A stretch of 64,000 bases of DNA from Bacteroidota bacterium (GTDB lineage Bacteria; Bacteroidota; Bacteroidia; J057; JADKCL01): the NCBI GenBank assembly GCA_016718825.1, contig JADKCL010000008.1, positions 209,305-273,304 on the forward strand, written 5' to 3'. The position numbers and the translations under genes were made by a program. Below the pieces are notes generated by a model. It did not search any database, had not been told where the DNA came from, and saw nothing but the letters and a program-made list of their open reading frames with translations. This document shows, one piece after another, positions 37,287 to 46,958 of the stretch. Positions within the stretch are counted from its first letter, which is position 1. Each line of letters opens with the position of its first letter.

Positions 37287-39221
37287 TTACTTCCTCAAGT
37301 GCGCATCCAAAAACTTCAGCACTTCGCCGTAGCCTTTGATTTCGTTTTCCTTTTTCACGAAGCCATGGCCTTCGTCGGGGAAGACGACGTATTCTGCGAC
37401 TACGTTGTTTTTCTTGACGGCGGCGACGATTTCATCGCTTTCGACCTGCAGTACACGGGGATCGTTGGCACCTTGCAGCACCATGATCGGATGCTTGACT
37501 TGGTCGGCGTGAAACAACGGTGAAATATTATACAAACGAACGCTGTCGGCGGTGGATGGATCGCCCATTTCGGCATAAAGCGCCTTCCTGAAGGACTCCC
37601 AATACGGCGGAATCGAGCGCAAGGTCCGCAGCCAATTCGTCACGCCAAAGAAGTTGACGCCGACTTTAAATTCGTCGGGGGTTGTGGTCATCGCGCACAT
37701 GGTCATGAAGCCGCCGTAGCTGCCGCCGATGATGCCGATTTTGGTCGAATCAATGTAATTTTGGGATTGCAGCCATTTTTTGCCCCAAATACAATCCTTC
37801 AGGTCCTTGTCGCCGTGGTTGCGGTCGTCCATTCGGTAAAATGACTTGCCATAACCATTGCTGCCACGGTTATTGACCGCGAGAATGGCGTAGCCGTGGT
37901 TGACCAAATATTGCACCATCGCATTGTAGCCGGTGCGCGACTGTCCGCCGGGGCCACCGTGCACCATCACCAACGCTGGCGAAACGCTGTCGGGCGTGGC
38001 CATCAGCGGCTTGTAGTAAATGGCTGGAATTTCCTGACCGTCAAAGCTCTTGAAGCGCACAACTTCGGCAGTGACCAAATCCTCGGCATTGATCTCCGGA
38101 TTTAGCGTGTTGGTGAGTTTTTTGAGCTCCTTGGATGCGAAATTGTAGGCGTAGATATTCGAAGGAGCTTTGGAAGTTCCTACGGAAAGGCGCATCCAAT
38201 TTTCGGCGTCGCTGATGTTCACGGCGAGGATGTCGCCATCTGGAATATCAGGGAATGCAACCTCTTGCATCGTCTTGTTGTCGAGGACCTTGAGGCTATT
38301 TTTGCCATCTTCGTTGATGGCAATGACGCGGTACTTTTCGGTTTCGCTGAGGTAGCTGTACTGCACATCCCACTTGGCTTCGTAGAGTTTGCGATGGGTT
38401 CCCGTTGCGATTTCATAATCCATCAAAACGGTGAATTCCGACTTGGCATTGGTGAGATAGTAGAAATGGCTCGCATCCTTGTTGAATCCACTTCCCAAGT
38501 AATTTCCGGGGGCCGTGCTGTCGTGGATTGCGGTCATTTTACCTGATGCGATTTCGCGGATGTACAGCTCGTTTTCGCTTGTGGTGACCGGACGGGCCAA
38601 GGAGACCATTTTCTCATCCATGGAAAGGTCAGCAACCTCGAGGGCATCGTCATTTTGGAAAATGAGCTGCGGTTTCCAATCTGCGGAACTCATTTTGTAC
38701 AGGTCCATCGCCTGCGGATTGCGTTTATTGCTGCCATAATAGAAGGCATTTTTGGCCGAATTAAAATTCAAGAAATCATTGCGCGCATCGTTTCCGGGCG
38801 TGAGGTCGGTCGATATTCCATCGTGGAGGAAGTAGATATGGCTCAGCTCATTGCCGCCTTGATCGGCAGAATAGATGATTCCCTGATTGTCGAGATTCGC
38901 CTCCGGGCCGGCAGGATGAATGTAGCCCTGTGCATACAACGACTGCACGGTATCATGCGTGAGGGCCGTCATCTTGCCGTCGGCGACATTGATTTCATAG
39001 AGGTTGTAGATGCCGGTTTCGTTGCTGTGGACGAGGAGTTTGGATTCGTCTTGCGACCAAAAGCCACCGCCCACGTTCGTGTTCTTGTAGAACTGCTCGA
39101 TGGTATATTGCCTGATGACGCGCGGTGGGGTGCTTTGCGTCGCATCCTTGCAGCCAAGGATACCCAATGTGAGCAGGAGTGTGAGCGCAAAAAACGCCCG
39201 ACTGAGTGAATTGATTTTCAT
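37287..39221 (-). CDS. S9-family prolyl oligopeptidase-like lipoprotein
   Basis: 644 residues. Lipoprotein signal LLLTLGILGCKD (cysteine at about 24), a seven-bladed propeller-like region (about 40-380), and a catalytic alpha/beta-hydrolase domain with Ser501 in GGSYGGF, Asp587 in GANDPRV and His619 in DEGHGF. By family it cleaves short peptides after proline or acylated residues, here probably in the periplasm or on the outer membrane. Ends beside the A/T-rich inverted repeat. Confidence 0.9.
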   Translation of the reverse strand: MKINSLSRAFFALTLLLTLGILGCKDATQSTPPRVIRQYTIEQFYKNTNVGGGFWSQDESKLLVHSNETGIYNLYEINVADGKMTALTHDTVQSLYAQGYIHPAGPEANLDNQGIIYSADQGGNELSHIYFLHDGISTDLTPGNDARNDFLNFNSAKNAFYYGSNKRNPQAMDLYKMSSADWKPQLIFQNDDALEVADLSMDEKMVSLARPVTTSENELYIREIASGKMTAIHDSTAPGNYLGSGFNKDASHFYYLTNAKSEFTVLMDYEIATGTHRKLYEAKWDVQYSYLSETEKYRVIAINEDGKNSLKVLDNKTMQEVAFPDIPDGDILAVNISDAENWMRLSVGTSKAPSNIYAYNFASKELKKLTNTLNPEINAEDLVTAEVVRFKSFDGQEIPAIYYKPLMATPDSVSPALVMVHGGPGGQSRTGYNAMVQYLVNHGYAILAVNNRGSNGYGKSFYRMDDRNHGDKDLKDCIWGKKWLQSQNYIDSTKIGIIGGSYGGFMTMCAMTTTPDEFKVGVNFFGVTNWLRTLRSIPPYWESFRKALYAEMGDPSTADSVRLYNISPLFHADQVKHPIMVLQGANDPRVLQVESDEIVAAVKKNNVVAEYVVFPDEGHGFVKKENEIKGYGEVLKFLDAHLRK

Positions 39222-39314
39222 TTTCTTAAGTCTTGAGAAAGCGAAGATAACAAGAATATCGGCAGCCCGACGGGGGATGCATTTGGGGATTGGACGCGGC
39301 GGGTGTGGACTTGG

Positions 39315-40139
39315 TTACCGCCCCTTCGCAGAAAGCTTCGCAACCATCAACGTCAACACATGCAGCACCAGCCCCGTCACGAAAACGCCGACGAGCACAT
39401 TCGCACTGTGCACGAAAACCTCCCCCCAGGAAAAGAAGGAGAAAACGAACTTGGGGATTTTCCAGAAGAGCACCCACATCGTCGGCAGCAAGGCCAACCA
39501 ACCGATGACGCCCAAGAGGCGATAAGGCTTTTCAGAACCCCAAGCAATGGCGTGCATGACCCAATTCAGTGGCAGGCAAAGCAACCAATACACTCCGAAC
39601 AAGGTCAAAGCAAACAGGGCAGGACTATTGTCGGTAAGCAAGGACTTTGCGGCGATCAAAAACTCGTCATGGGTGATGGAATCCGAAAACATGACGGCAA
39701 ACGCATCGAGCACCAAAGCGTGGAAAGCAGAAATGGTCTCGACCAGACTGCGGTTGCCCGATTGCATTGTCATCACGACCAGAAACAGCAAGCCAATCAG
39801 CTGAAATGGAACACTTTGCAATAAGATCTTTACCCATTTGGGCTTGGTGAAAAACGCATAAGGAAGTTCCTCAACGGGAATCTGTTTGCGCTCCTCCTCC
39901 GTCATGTTCATACCGAAGACTTTGAGACTCGACCCGGTGGGAATCCAACCCAAAATGAATTTGATGCCACCAACCGTGGCACTGTGCAACGGCAGCCACC
40001 GATGATAGAAAGTGACAAATTCCAGCACGCCAATTTTGAAAAGCCTGCAAAGAAGCAAATTGAGCACGTTGCCGCCGAAAATCAGAACAGCCGAAATCAT
40101 CGTACCGAGAAGGAAGGCATTGGGGGAATAGATACTCAC
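39315..40139 (-). CDS. Site-2-protease (M50/RseP)-like membrane protein lacking catalytic residues
   Basis: 274 residues, about six membrane helices, GTG start at 40139. Segments CRLFKIGVLEFVTFY, then GWIPTGSSLKVFGM and PYAFFTKPKWVKILL, align with the RseP-type pattern (RLFKI, GWIPLGGYVKI, PWEFRSKPAWQRL). But the zinc-binding HExxH position reads FGGNVLN, and the NPxPxLDG position reads CLPLNWVMHAI. So it appears to be a catalytically dead relative of site-2 proteases; regulators or chaperones are possible roles. Alignment is by eye. It begins 12 bp after the stop of the gene at 40152 on the same strand, so likely cotranscribed. Confidence 0.55.
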   Translation of the reverse strand: MSIYSPNAFLLGTMISAVLIFGGNVLNLLLCRLFKIGVLEFVTFYHRWLPLHSATVGGIKFILGWIPTGSSLKVFGMNMTEEERKQIPVEELPYAFFTKPKWVKILLQSVPFQLIGLLFLVVMTMQSGNRSLVETISAFHALVLDAFAVMFSDSITHDEFLIAAKSLLTDNSPALFALTLFGVYWLLCLPLNWVMHAIAWGSEKPYRLLGVIGWLALLPTMWVLFWKIPKFVFSFFSWGEVFVHSANVLVGVFVTGLVLHVLTLMVAKLSAKGR

Positions 40140-40151
40140 ATCAAATTCGTT

Positions 40152-42410
40152 TTAGAAATCCATTCTACAAAATTTCACAGCCTGAGCCTGCATCCCCAAA
40201 ATACGAAGGGTATAAATCCCGGTTTCCAGGTCTGAAACATCCATTTGGAAACTCTCTGCCAACTGCGTTCCTAGCACAGCCGTTGCCATGACAACACTTC
40301 CTTGGGCGTTGATGACTTGCAAAATGCCTTCGCCTTCTGCTTGGGGCAACTGCACACGCAGCCAATCCTGCGCAGGGTTGGGGTAAACGGAAAGGCTTGG
40401 TGTTTGGTCCGCAATCCAAACCTGCTTCGCAGGCGCATACGCGACCGTGCCCGCTGCGTCTGTGTACGCGAGGCGGTACCAAGAATAGCCCTTCAAGGGC
40501 GCAATATCCAACAGCGAATATTGCGTTTGGTCGGCCCTCCTCGTTTCCATCGGTGCATAATTGCGGGCGTCTGCACTTCTTTCCACCGTGAAGGAACCTT
40601 CCGAATTGGGATTCGAATTTGCCCAGCTGAGTTCCACCTGATTCGTTGTATTGACTTGCGCATTCCAATCCGACAAACCTTGAGGAAGAATGATGCAGGT
40701 ATGACACGGTGCCACACAAGGCGCTGTTTGCGAAGCCAATACCCCGTTTCCAGCCACCAACAACTGCGCGGTTCCGCTGACAGCAACGTCATATATTGCG
40801 CCCGCAATCGGGATCGTCGCCGTAGGCGCCAGGTTTACATCGTATTGATAAACATTGTTGTTGGAGCCGACAAATACGTTGCCACAATTGTCGACCGCGA
40901 CGCCAGAATACTGCTCGGCGGTGCCTCCCGGAATTGCGACGCTCGTGATCAAAGCTCCCGTCGCCAGATTGCGTTTCATCAACGTCACGCCGTTGGTCGT
41001 GAAGGCAAACGTGCCGTAAACGGCAAGTCCATTGATCCCCGAAGTCGTATTCGTTCCATTGGCGTACAGCGGACCGTTGTACAATAAGCTGTAGCCATTT
41101 CCCACGTTGTAAATCGGTCCGTAGGTGTTGTTTCTGCCCAAAAATTCATTCCCGACCGCTGTCAAAACGTAATAATTGCCAGAAGCTGCGGGCTCAAACG
41201 CGCGCGGTTCCGATCCAGATACTACCACAGCCCCAGTCAGGGCGCCGGTCGTGAGATTGACTGTTGAAATCGAATTCGCGGGAACCAAAACGGCACTTGC
41301 TGAATATGCCGTCGCCATCGACAACCGCGAAAAATCGCAGGAAAAGGCGAGACGCCAGAATTCGTAGACGCCATTGTTGACGGTCCATTGCACGATGCCG
41401 CTGCTGTTCAATTTTTCGCGGTTGCCATCGCAGCAACCTTCGATGATGTAAACATTGCCGAGGTCATCGGTGATCATGTCGCCGTACCAATCGGTATGGT
41501 TGGTGTTGTAGTTCCAAACCAAGGCACCTGCGGACGTAAATTTCTTCACTTTCCACGGGCTGCTGCCGCCAAACGCGTAGATATTTCCACTGCAATCCCA
41601 GCCCACATCAAAGACCTTTCCTTGGGCTGTAAAACCCGGATTGATGATCCAAGGATCAATGAATAACGTCTGTGCGTGGTCATAATCTGCAACCTCAAAA
41701 CGCAATACATTGCCCACCAATTCAAATCGAATGTCCACAGGATCACCGCTTTCCAGTAAATAAGCCGTCGGTGCGTGATCGATCAAGGCGGCATCGCCGA
41801 GGGTGGCGTGAAGATTGCCTTCGCTGTCTAGAAACATTTCGTCAGCTCCTGCGAATGCCAGCGCAATATTTGCAGCATTAGCGCCCGGCTTCACGGTCAA
41901 ACTGTACTTGATTCCCTCGGATGCATGAAACGTATATTCGAGGTCTATTCCGTCATACAAACCGTTGTACTTCAGGGCTGAATAGCTGCGAGCCCCAACA
42001 AGTTGGCCTCCATTCGCAGCATAATGAAACAAAGGTGTTTGGAGGGAATCCAATCGAATGGCAGTGCCCGTGGAGCCCAACCATTCGGCGGAAATCTGAA
42101 GGGTGTCGTAGATGATTTTCTGAAGATCTTCCTTCTCGTTGTCGGGTTCGTCCTCGGATTCCTTCTCGACCATGTACCGCGGCACGGCGACGGGTTTCCG
42201 GAATCGGTAAGAGAACCCGGCGGAGGTGTAGAAAATCTCGGTTCCCTTGTTGTCCACGCCAGCAAAAACAGGCTTGCCCTCCACGTCATCAAACTGTCCG
42301 ATATTTTCCACGAAATATCTGTCTTCGTAGGGATCAATGCGCCAATCAGGGCTTTGGGCAGCAAGCGAAGACCAGATAAAAAGCAAGGCAGCAAATAGGA
42401 CAATTCTCAT
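40152..42410 (-). CDS. DUF7948-type secreted protein with propeller and T9SS type A sorting domain
   Basis: 752 residues from the ATG at 42410 (MRIVLFAALLFIWSSLAAQ). After the signal peptide, YFVENIGQFDDVEGKPVFAG matches the N-terminal DUF7948 domain of Bacteroidota secreted proteins (about 30-280). A repetitive SBBP/NHL-like region follows (DDLGNVYIIEG, DNCGNVFVGSNN), probably a propeller. The last 80 residues (SVYPNPAQDWLRVQLPQ) are a type A sorting domain for type IX secretion. Surface-bound or released; function beyond that unknown. Confidence 0.85.
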   Translation of the reverse strand: MRIVLFAALLFIWSSLAAQSPDWRIDPYEDRYFVENIGQFDDVEGKPVFAGVDNKGTEIFYTSAGFSYRFRKPVAVPRYMVEKESEDEPDNEKEDLQKIIYDTLQISAEWLGSTGTAIRLDSLQTPLFHYAANGGQLVGARSYSALKYNGLYDGIDLEYTFHASEGIKYSLTVKPGANAANIALAFAGADEMFLDSEGNLHATLGDAALIDHAPTAYLLESGDPVDIRFELVGNVLRFEVADYDHAQTLFIDPWIINPGFTAQGKVFDVGWDCSGNIYAFGGSSPWKVKKFTSAGALVWNYNTNHTDWYGDMITDDLGNVYIIEGCCDGNREKLNSSGIVQWTVNNGVYEFWRLAFSCDFSRLSMATAYSASAVLVPANSISTVNLTTGALTGAVVVSGSEPRAFEPAASGNYYVLTAVGNEFLGRNNTYGPIYNVGNGYSLLYNGPLYANGTNTTSGINGLAVYGTFAFTTNGVTLMKRNLATGALITSVAIPGGTAEQYSGVAVDNCGNVFVGSNNNVYQYDVNLAPTATIPIAGAIYDVAVSGTAQLLVAGNGVLASQTAPCVAPCHTCIILPQGLSDWNAQVNTTNQVELSWANSNPNSEGSFTVERSADARNYAPMETRRADQTQYSLLDIAPLKGYSWYRLAYTDAAGTVAYAPAKQVWIADQTPSLSVYPNPAQDWLRVQLPQAEGEGILQVINAQGSVVMATAVLGTQLAESFQMDVSDLETGIYTLRILGMQAQAVKFCRMDF

Positions 42411-42524
42411 AGAATGAGCCGAATTGGGCATTTTGCCAAAGATACTTCGCCACGCGGGACTGTCCAAGTTTGGGAAAGGCCGATTTGATTCACCCAACCA
42501 ATCTCGTGTGATGCCCCTTCGTTT

Positions 42525-44378
42525 TCATTGGATAATCTGACTGATCAAAGCAACACTGAAGATGCTGAGCAAAAACCATCCGACGAAACCTTCCAGGACA
42601 GCCATGTATTTGGCCATGCCTTGGAAAGGGATTTCGCCAAACCCGAGTTGCGTGAAGGCATTGAGGCTGTTGGTGAAGGCATCGAGCAAATGAATCGCGA
42701 GCTGTGTGACCACATGGGCGAGCAAAATCAGGCTGAAGCCCATTGTTGCCGTGAGCCGCTTCAACGTGCTTTGCATGCGCCATTTGCCCAAGGTGTTGTC
42801 AAAACTGCCATAAATCGCCTTCTGAAAGCGAAAATAAAGGCTGTCGACACGGATCCATCGCCATCCGCCGACATTGAAATAGGCGGGTAGCGTTTTTTTG
42901 TGCTCCTTGAGAAATTGTAGAAATTTATCGCGTTCCTCGTCGAGATAATTTTCCTCATCATGGTGGTCTTCGAGGATGGAAACCAGTGATTTACCTTCTG
43001 TGAACCACTTCGCATAGTTCTGCATGCGCAGCGGAATTGAAATCCGACTTTGAATACCGCAATGCCGTGGAAAGAAGAAGTAAAACAGTCCAAAGGTCAA
43101 CAACACCCAAAAGGACCAAATCATAGACTTCACCGGATTGGTTCCGTAGTCGCAGAAGGTCTTCAAAAACACGTTCATCAACCATTGAAAATACACCTGA
43201 AAATCAGGATCTTTTTCGTACAGATAAGCAAGGTAGGCCGTTTCGACATCCTTCCATTCGTTGTAGCAAGCATTGGCAGAGAGGCGATTGCCTTGGTCAC
43301 GGTAGGAGGAGTAAAACAAGGCATAAGTGCTGATAAGGGTGTTGAACCCAAAATTGCTGCGGAATTGGTTGATGTTGCCGCCGTGGAGCATGAGGTTTTG
43401 TTCGGGGTCGTAAATGGCAATTTTGTCGCCTGCAAGGCTCTGCCATTCGACTTTGGCATTGCTGGTGTTGAAATTGAAGGCCTCGGCCAAAATGTTGCCC
43501 TCCAAATTGCAGTCGTGGATGCTCAGTTGATTGTCGACGGCGGTGAATGAAAGATCGAGGGGAACGTTTGTCGTATTATGCGTGAAGTTGAAGGAGTTGA
43601 ACGCCGAGTTTCCCAGGTTGATTTTTGCGCTGCGACGATTGGGAAGACCTTTGTCGAGGTGGAAAACACAGCGGTCGAAACTGAGGTCAAACGGATCCAC
43701 GCGGTTCAATAATTCGAAAAAAGGCGGAACCGGCGGCAGGTTTTTGATGACATTCTGTGCTTCATTTACCCTCGGATTTTGCACCCATTCGGGGTTTTGG
43801 CTGAAAACGCAATTGGTAAAGCTCAAATGGTCACTGACTTTGCTCGCGGTAATTTCCATGCCATGATGGAAGGTGCAGCTGTCAAAGTCAAAAAATTCCA
43901 GCTGACTCGAATAGATATAAAGATGATGTTTGAACGTACATCCTTTGAAAATGCCCTGCAAGGATTGACAAGATCTAAAACCGACGATGTCCTCAAACAC
44001 AACATTGCGCAGCAAGTACCAATAAGCAGACGGGAAAATGCAATTGTTGAATTCGACACCTTTGCGCACGATAATGGGTGGACCGTTGGTAACAAACCGT
44101 TTGTCGAGGTCATTGTCCTCCGCGCGGTCAAAAACCACCTCGACATTTCGGAGGATGACAAAATCCTTTTTGGAATGGTAGGAAACAGGATAACCGACGT
44201 TGTTTTCTGCCGGCAAATCCACCACATCGTTTGTCAGCTCCTCCATCAGGCGCCGGAATGAGACTTTTTGGCCGTCGATGCTCGAGCCCGACAATGCAGT
44301 GGGAACGCAAAGCAAAAGGCCAAAAAGAAACCGATGCATAGGAGAACCGATCAATCTCGTAAGGTGAATATGCTTCAT
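42525..44378 (-). CDS. Pentapeptide-repeat-like protein with C-terminal ion-channel-like pore domain
   Basis: 617 residues from the ATG at 44378 (a later ATG at 44339 also fits, with signal-like FLFGLLLCVPTALSG). The long N-terminal region (about 50-330) has stacked short repeats such as FNNCIFPS, FKGCTFK and FDSCTFHH, as in pentapeptide or right-handed helix folds. A membrane helix lies near residue 430 (SFWVLLTFGLFYFFFP). The C-terminus FTQLGFGEIPFQGMAKYMA, then EGFVGWFLLSIFSVALI, resembles the pore loop and inner helix of two-TM potassium channels, with LGFGE in place of the filter TVGYGD. Ion specificity is unknown. Confidence 0.6.
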   Translation of the reverse strand: MKHIHLTRLIGSPMHRFLFGLLLCVPTALSGSSIDGQKVSFRRLMEELTNDVVDLPAENNVGYPVSYHSKKDFVILRNVEVVFDRAEDNDLDKRFVTNGPPIIVRKGVEFNNCIFPSAYWYLLRNVVFEDIVGFRSCQSLQGIFKGCTFKHHLYIYSSQLEFFDFDSCTFHHGMEITASKVSDHLSFTNCVFSQNPEWVQNPRVNEAQNVIKNLPPVPPFFELLNRVDPFDLSFDRCVFHLDKGLPNRRSAKINLGNSAFNSFNFTHNTTNVPLDLSFTAVDNQLSIHDCNLEGNILAEAFNFNTSNAKVEWQSLAGDKIAIYDPEQNLMLHGGNINQFRSNFGFNTLISTYALFYSSYRDQGNRLSANACYNEWKDVETAYLAYLYEKDPDFQVYFQWLMNVFLKTFCDYGTNPVKSMIWSFWVLLTFGLFYFFFPRHCGIQSRISIPLRMQNYAKWFTEGKSLVSILEDHHDEENYLDEERDKFLQFLKEHKKTLPAYFNVGGWRWIRVDSLYFRFQKAIYGSFDNTLGKWRMQSTLKRLTATMGFSLILLAHVVTQLAIHLLDAFTNSLNAFTQLGFGEIPFQGMAKYMAVLEGFVGWFLLSIFSVALISQIIQ

Positions 44379-44599
44379 CCTTCGCAATGCAAACCATTGC
44401 AAGGATCATTGTTCCTTGGAAATGTTTAATAATTCCATGATGATGGGATTTTGGTCCAGAAAGGCGCTGGAACGATTCAAGGCTACGACCGTATCCACAT
44501 TCCATTTCGCATTTGCAAGGAATGTATTCGAAAACTTATTCCTTAGTTCAAATCTTGTTGTTTTGCTACTGAATTCCTCTGTGATTGTTAACTTGAGGA

Positions 44600-46879
44600 A
44601 TGAATTCGAAATTGGTATTTCTTGTGTTGCTGCTCTTGCACGTCTACGGTCTGCAACTGGTAGCGGGACAGTCTTTGGGTAGCCCCTGTGCCAGGGCACA
44701 GTCCTACCATATCGTTGTCCTCGGCTCGTCGACCGCGGCAGGCTCAGGCCCAAGCAGCCCTGACAGTACCTGGGTCAACCGCTACCGCCGGCATTTGCAG
44801 ACTGTAAATCCTGCCAATCTCCTTACCAACCTTGCTGTCGGCGGTTTCACGACCTACCGCATCATGCCCACGGGCTATACACCGCCGCCGGGACGGCCTA
44901 CACCCGATGTGACCCACAACATCACGCAGGCCTTAAGCCTCAACCCCGATGCCATCATCATCAACATGCCCTCCAATGATGTTTCCAGCGGATTTACCGT
45001 CGCCGAGCAACTCCGCAACTTTGACACGATCATCGACCTTGCAGCTTTGGCCGGGGTACCCGTTTGGATCACGACCACCCAACCCAAAAACTACACCAAT
45101 CCGCAATCGGTGCTCAAGCAAATCGAAGTGCGCGACTCGATCTATGCACGATACGGCAGCAAGGCGATCGACTTTTGGACGACGATTGCAGCCCCCAATG
45201 GCTGGATTGATACGCTTTACGATTCTGGCGACGGCACCCACCTCAACAATGCGGCGCACGGCATCCTCTGCAATCGGGTCATTGCCGAATTCATACCTGA
45301 TTCGCTCTTTTTGCCGCTTCCTTTTGTGGACCTTGCGGCGCTTTCGCTCTCGCCCGTGTATGCGCCTGTATGTGGCGACCCACAAAGCATATTTCGTGCG
45401 TCGGTCGCCAATTTCGGGCAAGCCGCAACGAATTCGCCGGCCTTGACCATGCTTTGGGAAAATCTGACCACCAACCAACAAGGGCAACTCGTTGGCAGTC
45501 TGGCAGTTTTGGGAACCTGCGACAGCGATAGCTTTGACTTCATGGTCAATACCGCCACTGCCGGGTACTACCGCATGCGCGTATGGGTGGTGTACCCCGG
45601 TGATTTGGCTGCGGCCAATGATACCACCGAATTTTTAGCCCATTTTTCTGGAATTCCGACGCTGACAGGACAATCCGACACGCTTTGCGGCATCGGACAA
45701 ATGCCTTTGTCGGTCATCGTGGATCCGCAAGACACTGTATTTTGGTATGATTCGCAGTCAGGTGGAAGCCTTGTCGGAAACGGACCCCTGTATTTGACGC
45801 CTAACCTTTCCACGACCACCACCTATTTTGCTGAAGCCGTCAGAGGTAACCTCTTTGAAGTCGGGCAATTGTCGACCACGCTCAATTCGGGTGTAAATTG
45901 GAATGGAGCAATGATGGATGTGCGTGCGCTGACGGCCTTGACCATCGACAGCTTTGGAATCAAAATCAATTCTTTGGGAATGCAAACCGTCGGTATTTAT
46001 ACCAAATCCGGCACCCATATCGGATTTCAGACCAATCCCGGAGCGTGGACCTTGCTGGGCACCACTACGGTTCAAGTGAACAATTCGGGAAATTTGACCC
46101 AAGTACCGCTTGGTGGACTTTCCCTGAATGCCGGAGACACGATGGGTTTGTATTTTTACTTGCAGAACACGGCTTCGACGCTTTCTTACAACTCCGTTTC
46201 GCAGCCTCAAACACGGAGCAATGCGGAAATTGCAATTTTTACGGGCAGCGGCGTAAGTACGGGCTTTTCCAACAGTTTCTATCCCCGTGACTTGAACGCG
46301 CGGGTGTATTACCACCATGGAAGCCGACCGCTCGGCGATTGCAGCACAGGCAGGATTCCGGTCACCGCCGTGTTGTCACAGCCTGATGTCGCCTTGCCTG
46401 CCGATACCATCATTGACTTTAATGCCAGTTTGCTGCTTTCAGCGCCTTCCGGATTTGTACAATACCATTGGTCGACAGGAGATTCAGGCAATAGCCTCCT
46501 GCTCACGGGGATGGGTTTGGGTACCGGCATCCACCACATCCTCTTGACCGTCACCGATAGCGTGGGATGTTTCGCAAGTGACACCATCGTCGTGGGCGTC
46601 GCCTATTTGCTGGCAACCACCTCGCCATTGGAAAATGATCTGGTTATATGGCCCAATCCTGCAGGCAACTTTGTCAGCGTTCGGGCCGAATCGGATTTGG
46701 AGGATGGGCTGCTGCGTTTTTTCAACCTTGCGGGCCAATTGCGCTCGGAGCATCGCCTGCTTGCAGGGCATGACGAACAAATCGACATCCGGGAGCTTGC
46801 AGCGGGTGTTTATTTCGTCGAATTCCAAACTGGTGATCGGATAAAAATTTACCGCCAAAGGCTGATTGTCCAGCGTTAG
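44600..46879 (+). CDS. Secreted SGNH/GDSL hydrolase with Ig-like domain and T9SS type A sorting domain
   Basis: 759 residues. The start codon is preceded by TTGAGGA, an unusually good ribosome site for this group. Signal peptide LVFLVLLLLHVYGLQLVAG. The SGNH domain (about 30-230) has HIVVLGSSTAAGSG, NLAVGGFT, INMPSNDV and SGDGTHLN, covering blocks I, II, III and V. A region with CGIGQMPLSV and FWYDSQSGG resembles the Ig-like domain common in T9SS cargo, then a beta-sandwich. The end (VIWPNPAGNFVSVRA) is a type A sorting domain. Probably an extracellular esterase acting on polysaccharide or lipid esters. Confidence 0.88.
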   Translation: MNSKLVFLVLLLLHVYGLQLVAGQSLGSPCARAQSYHIVVLGSSTAAGSGPSSPDSTWVNRYRRHLQTVNPANLLTNLAVGGFTTYRIMPTGYTPPPGRPTPDVTHNITQALSLNPDAIIINMPSNDVSSGFTVAEQLRNFDTIIDLAALAGVPVWITTTQPKNYTNPQSVLKQIEVRDSIYARYGSKAIDFWTTIAAPNGWIDTLYDSGDGTHLNNAAHGILCNRVIAEFIPDSLFLPLPFVDLAALSLSPVYAPVCGDPQSIFRASVANFGQAATNSPALTMLWENLTTNQQGQLVGSLAVLGTCDSDSFDFMVNTATAGYYRMRVWVVYPGDLAAANDTTEFLAHFSGIPTLTGQSDTLCGIGQMPLSVIVDPQDTVFWYDSQSGGSLVGNGPLYLTPNLSTTTTYFAEAVRGNLFEVGQLSTTLNSGVNWNGAMMDVRALTALTIDSFGIKINSLGMQTVGIYTKSGTHIGFQTNPGAWTLLGTTTVQVNNSGNLTQVPLGGLSLNAGDTMGLYFYLQNTASTLSYNSVSQPQTRSNAEIAIFTGSGVSTGFSNSFYPRDLNARVYYHHGSRPLGDCSTGRIPVTAVLSQPDVALPADTIIDFNASLLLSAPSGFVQYHWSTGDSGNSLLLTGMGLGTGIHHILLTVTDSVGCFASDTIVVGVAYLLATTSPLENDLVIWPNPAGNFVSVRAESDLEDGLLRFFNLAGQLRSEHRLLAGHDEQIDIRELAAGVYFVEFQTGDRIKIYRQRLIVQR

Positions 46880-46907
46880 TGCGCAGGCGAATATTTGTTC
46901 TGCGCAC
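46879..46907 (+). terminator. Hairpin after the SGNH hydrolase gene
   Basis: GTGCGCAG (46879-46886) and CTGCGCAC (46900-46907) form a perfect 8-bp stem with a 13-base loop, overlapping the last base of the TAG stop. No T-run follows, so its terminator role is tentative. Confidence 0.4.
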
Positions 46908-46958
46908 GGTGTCTCCTGAATCGAACGCATTTTTCTATCTTGCCATTAAAAGAATACC

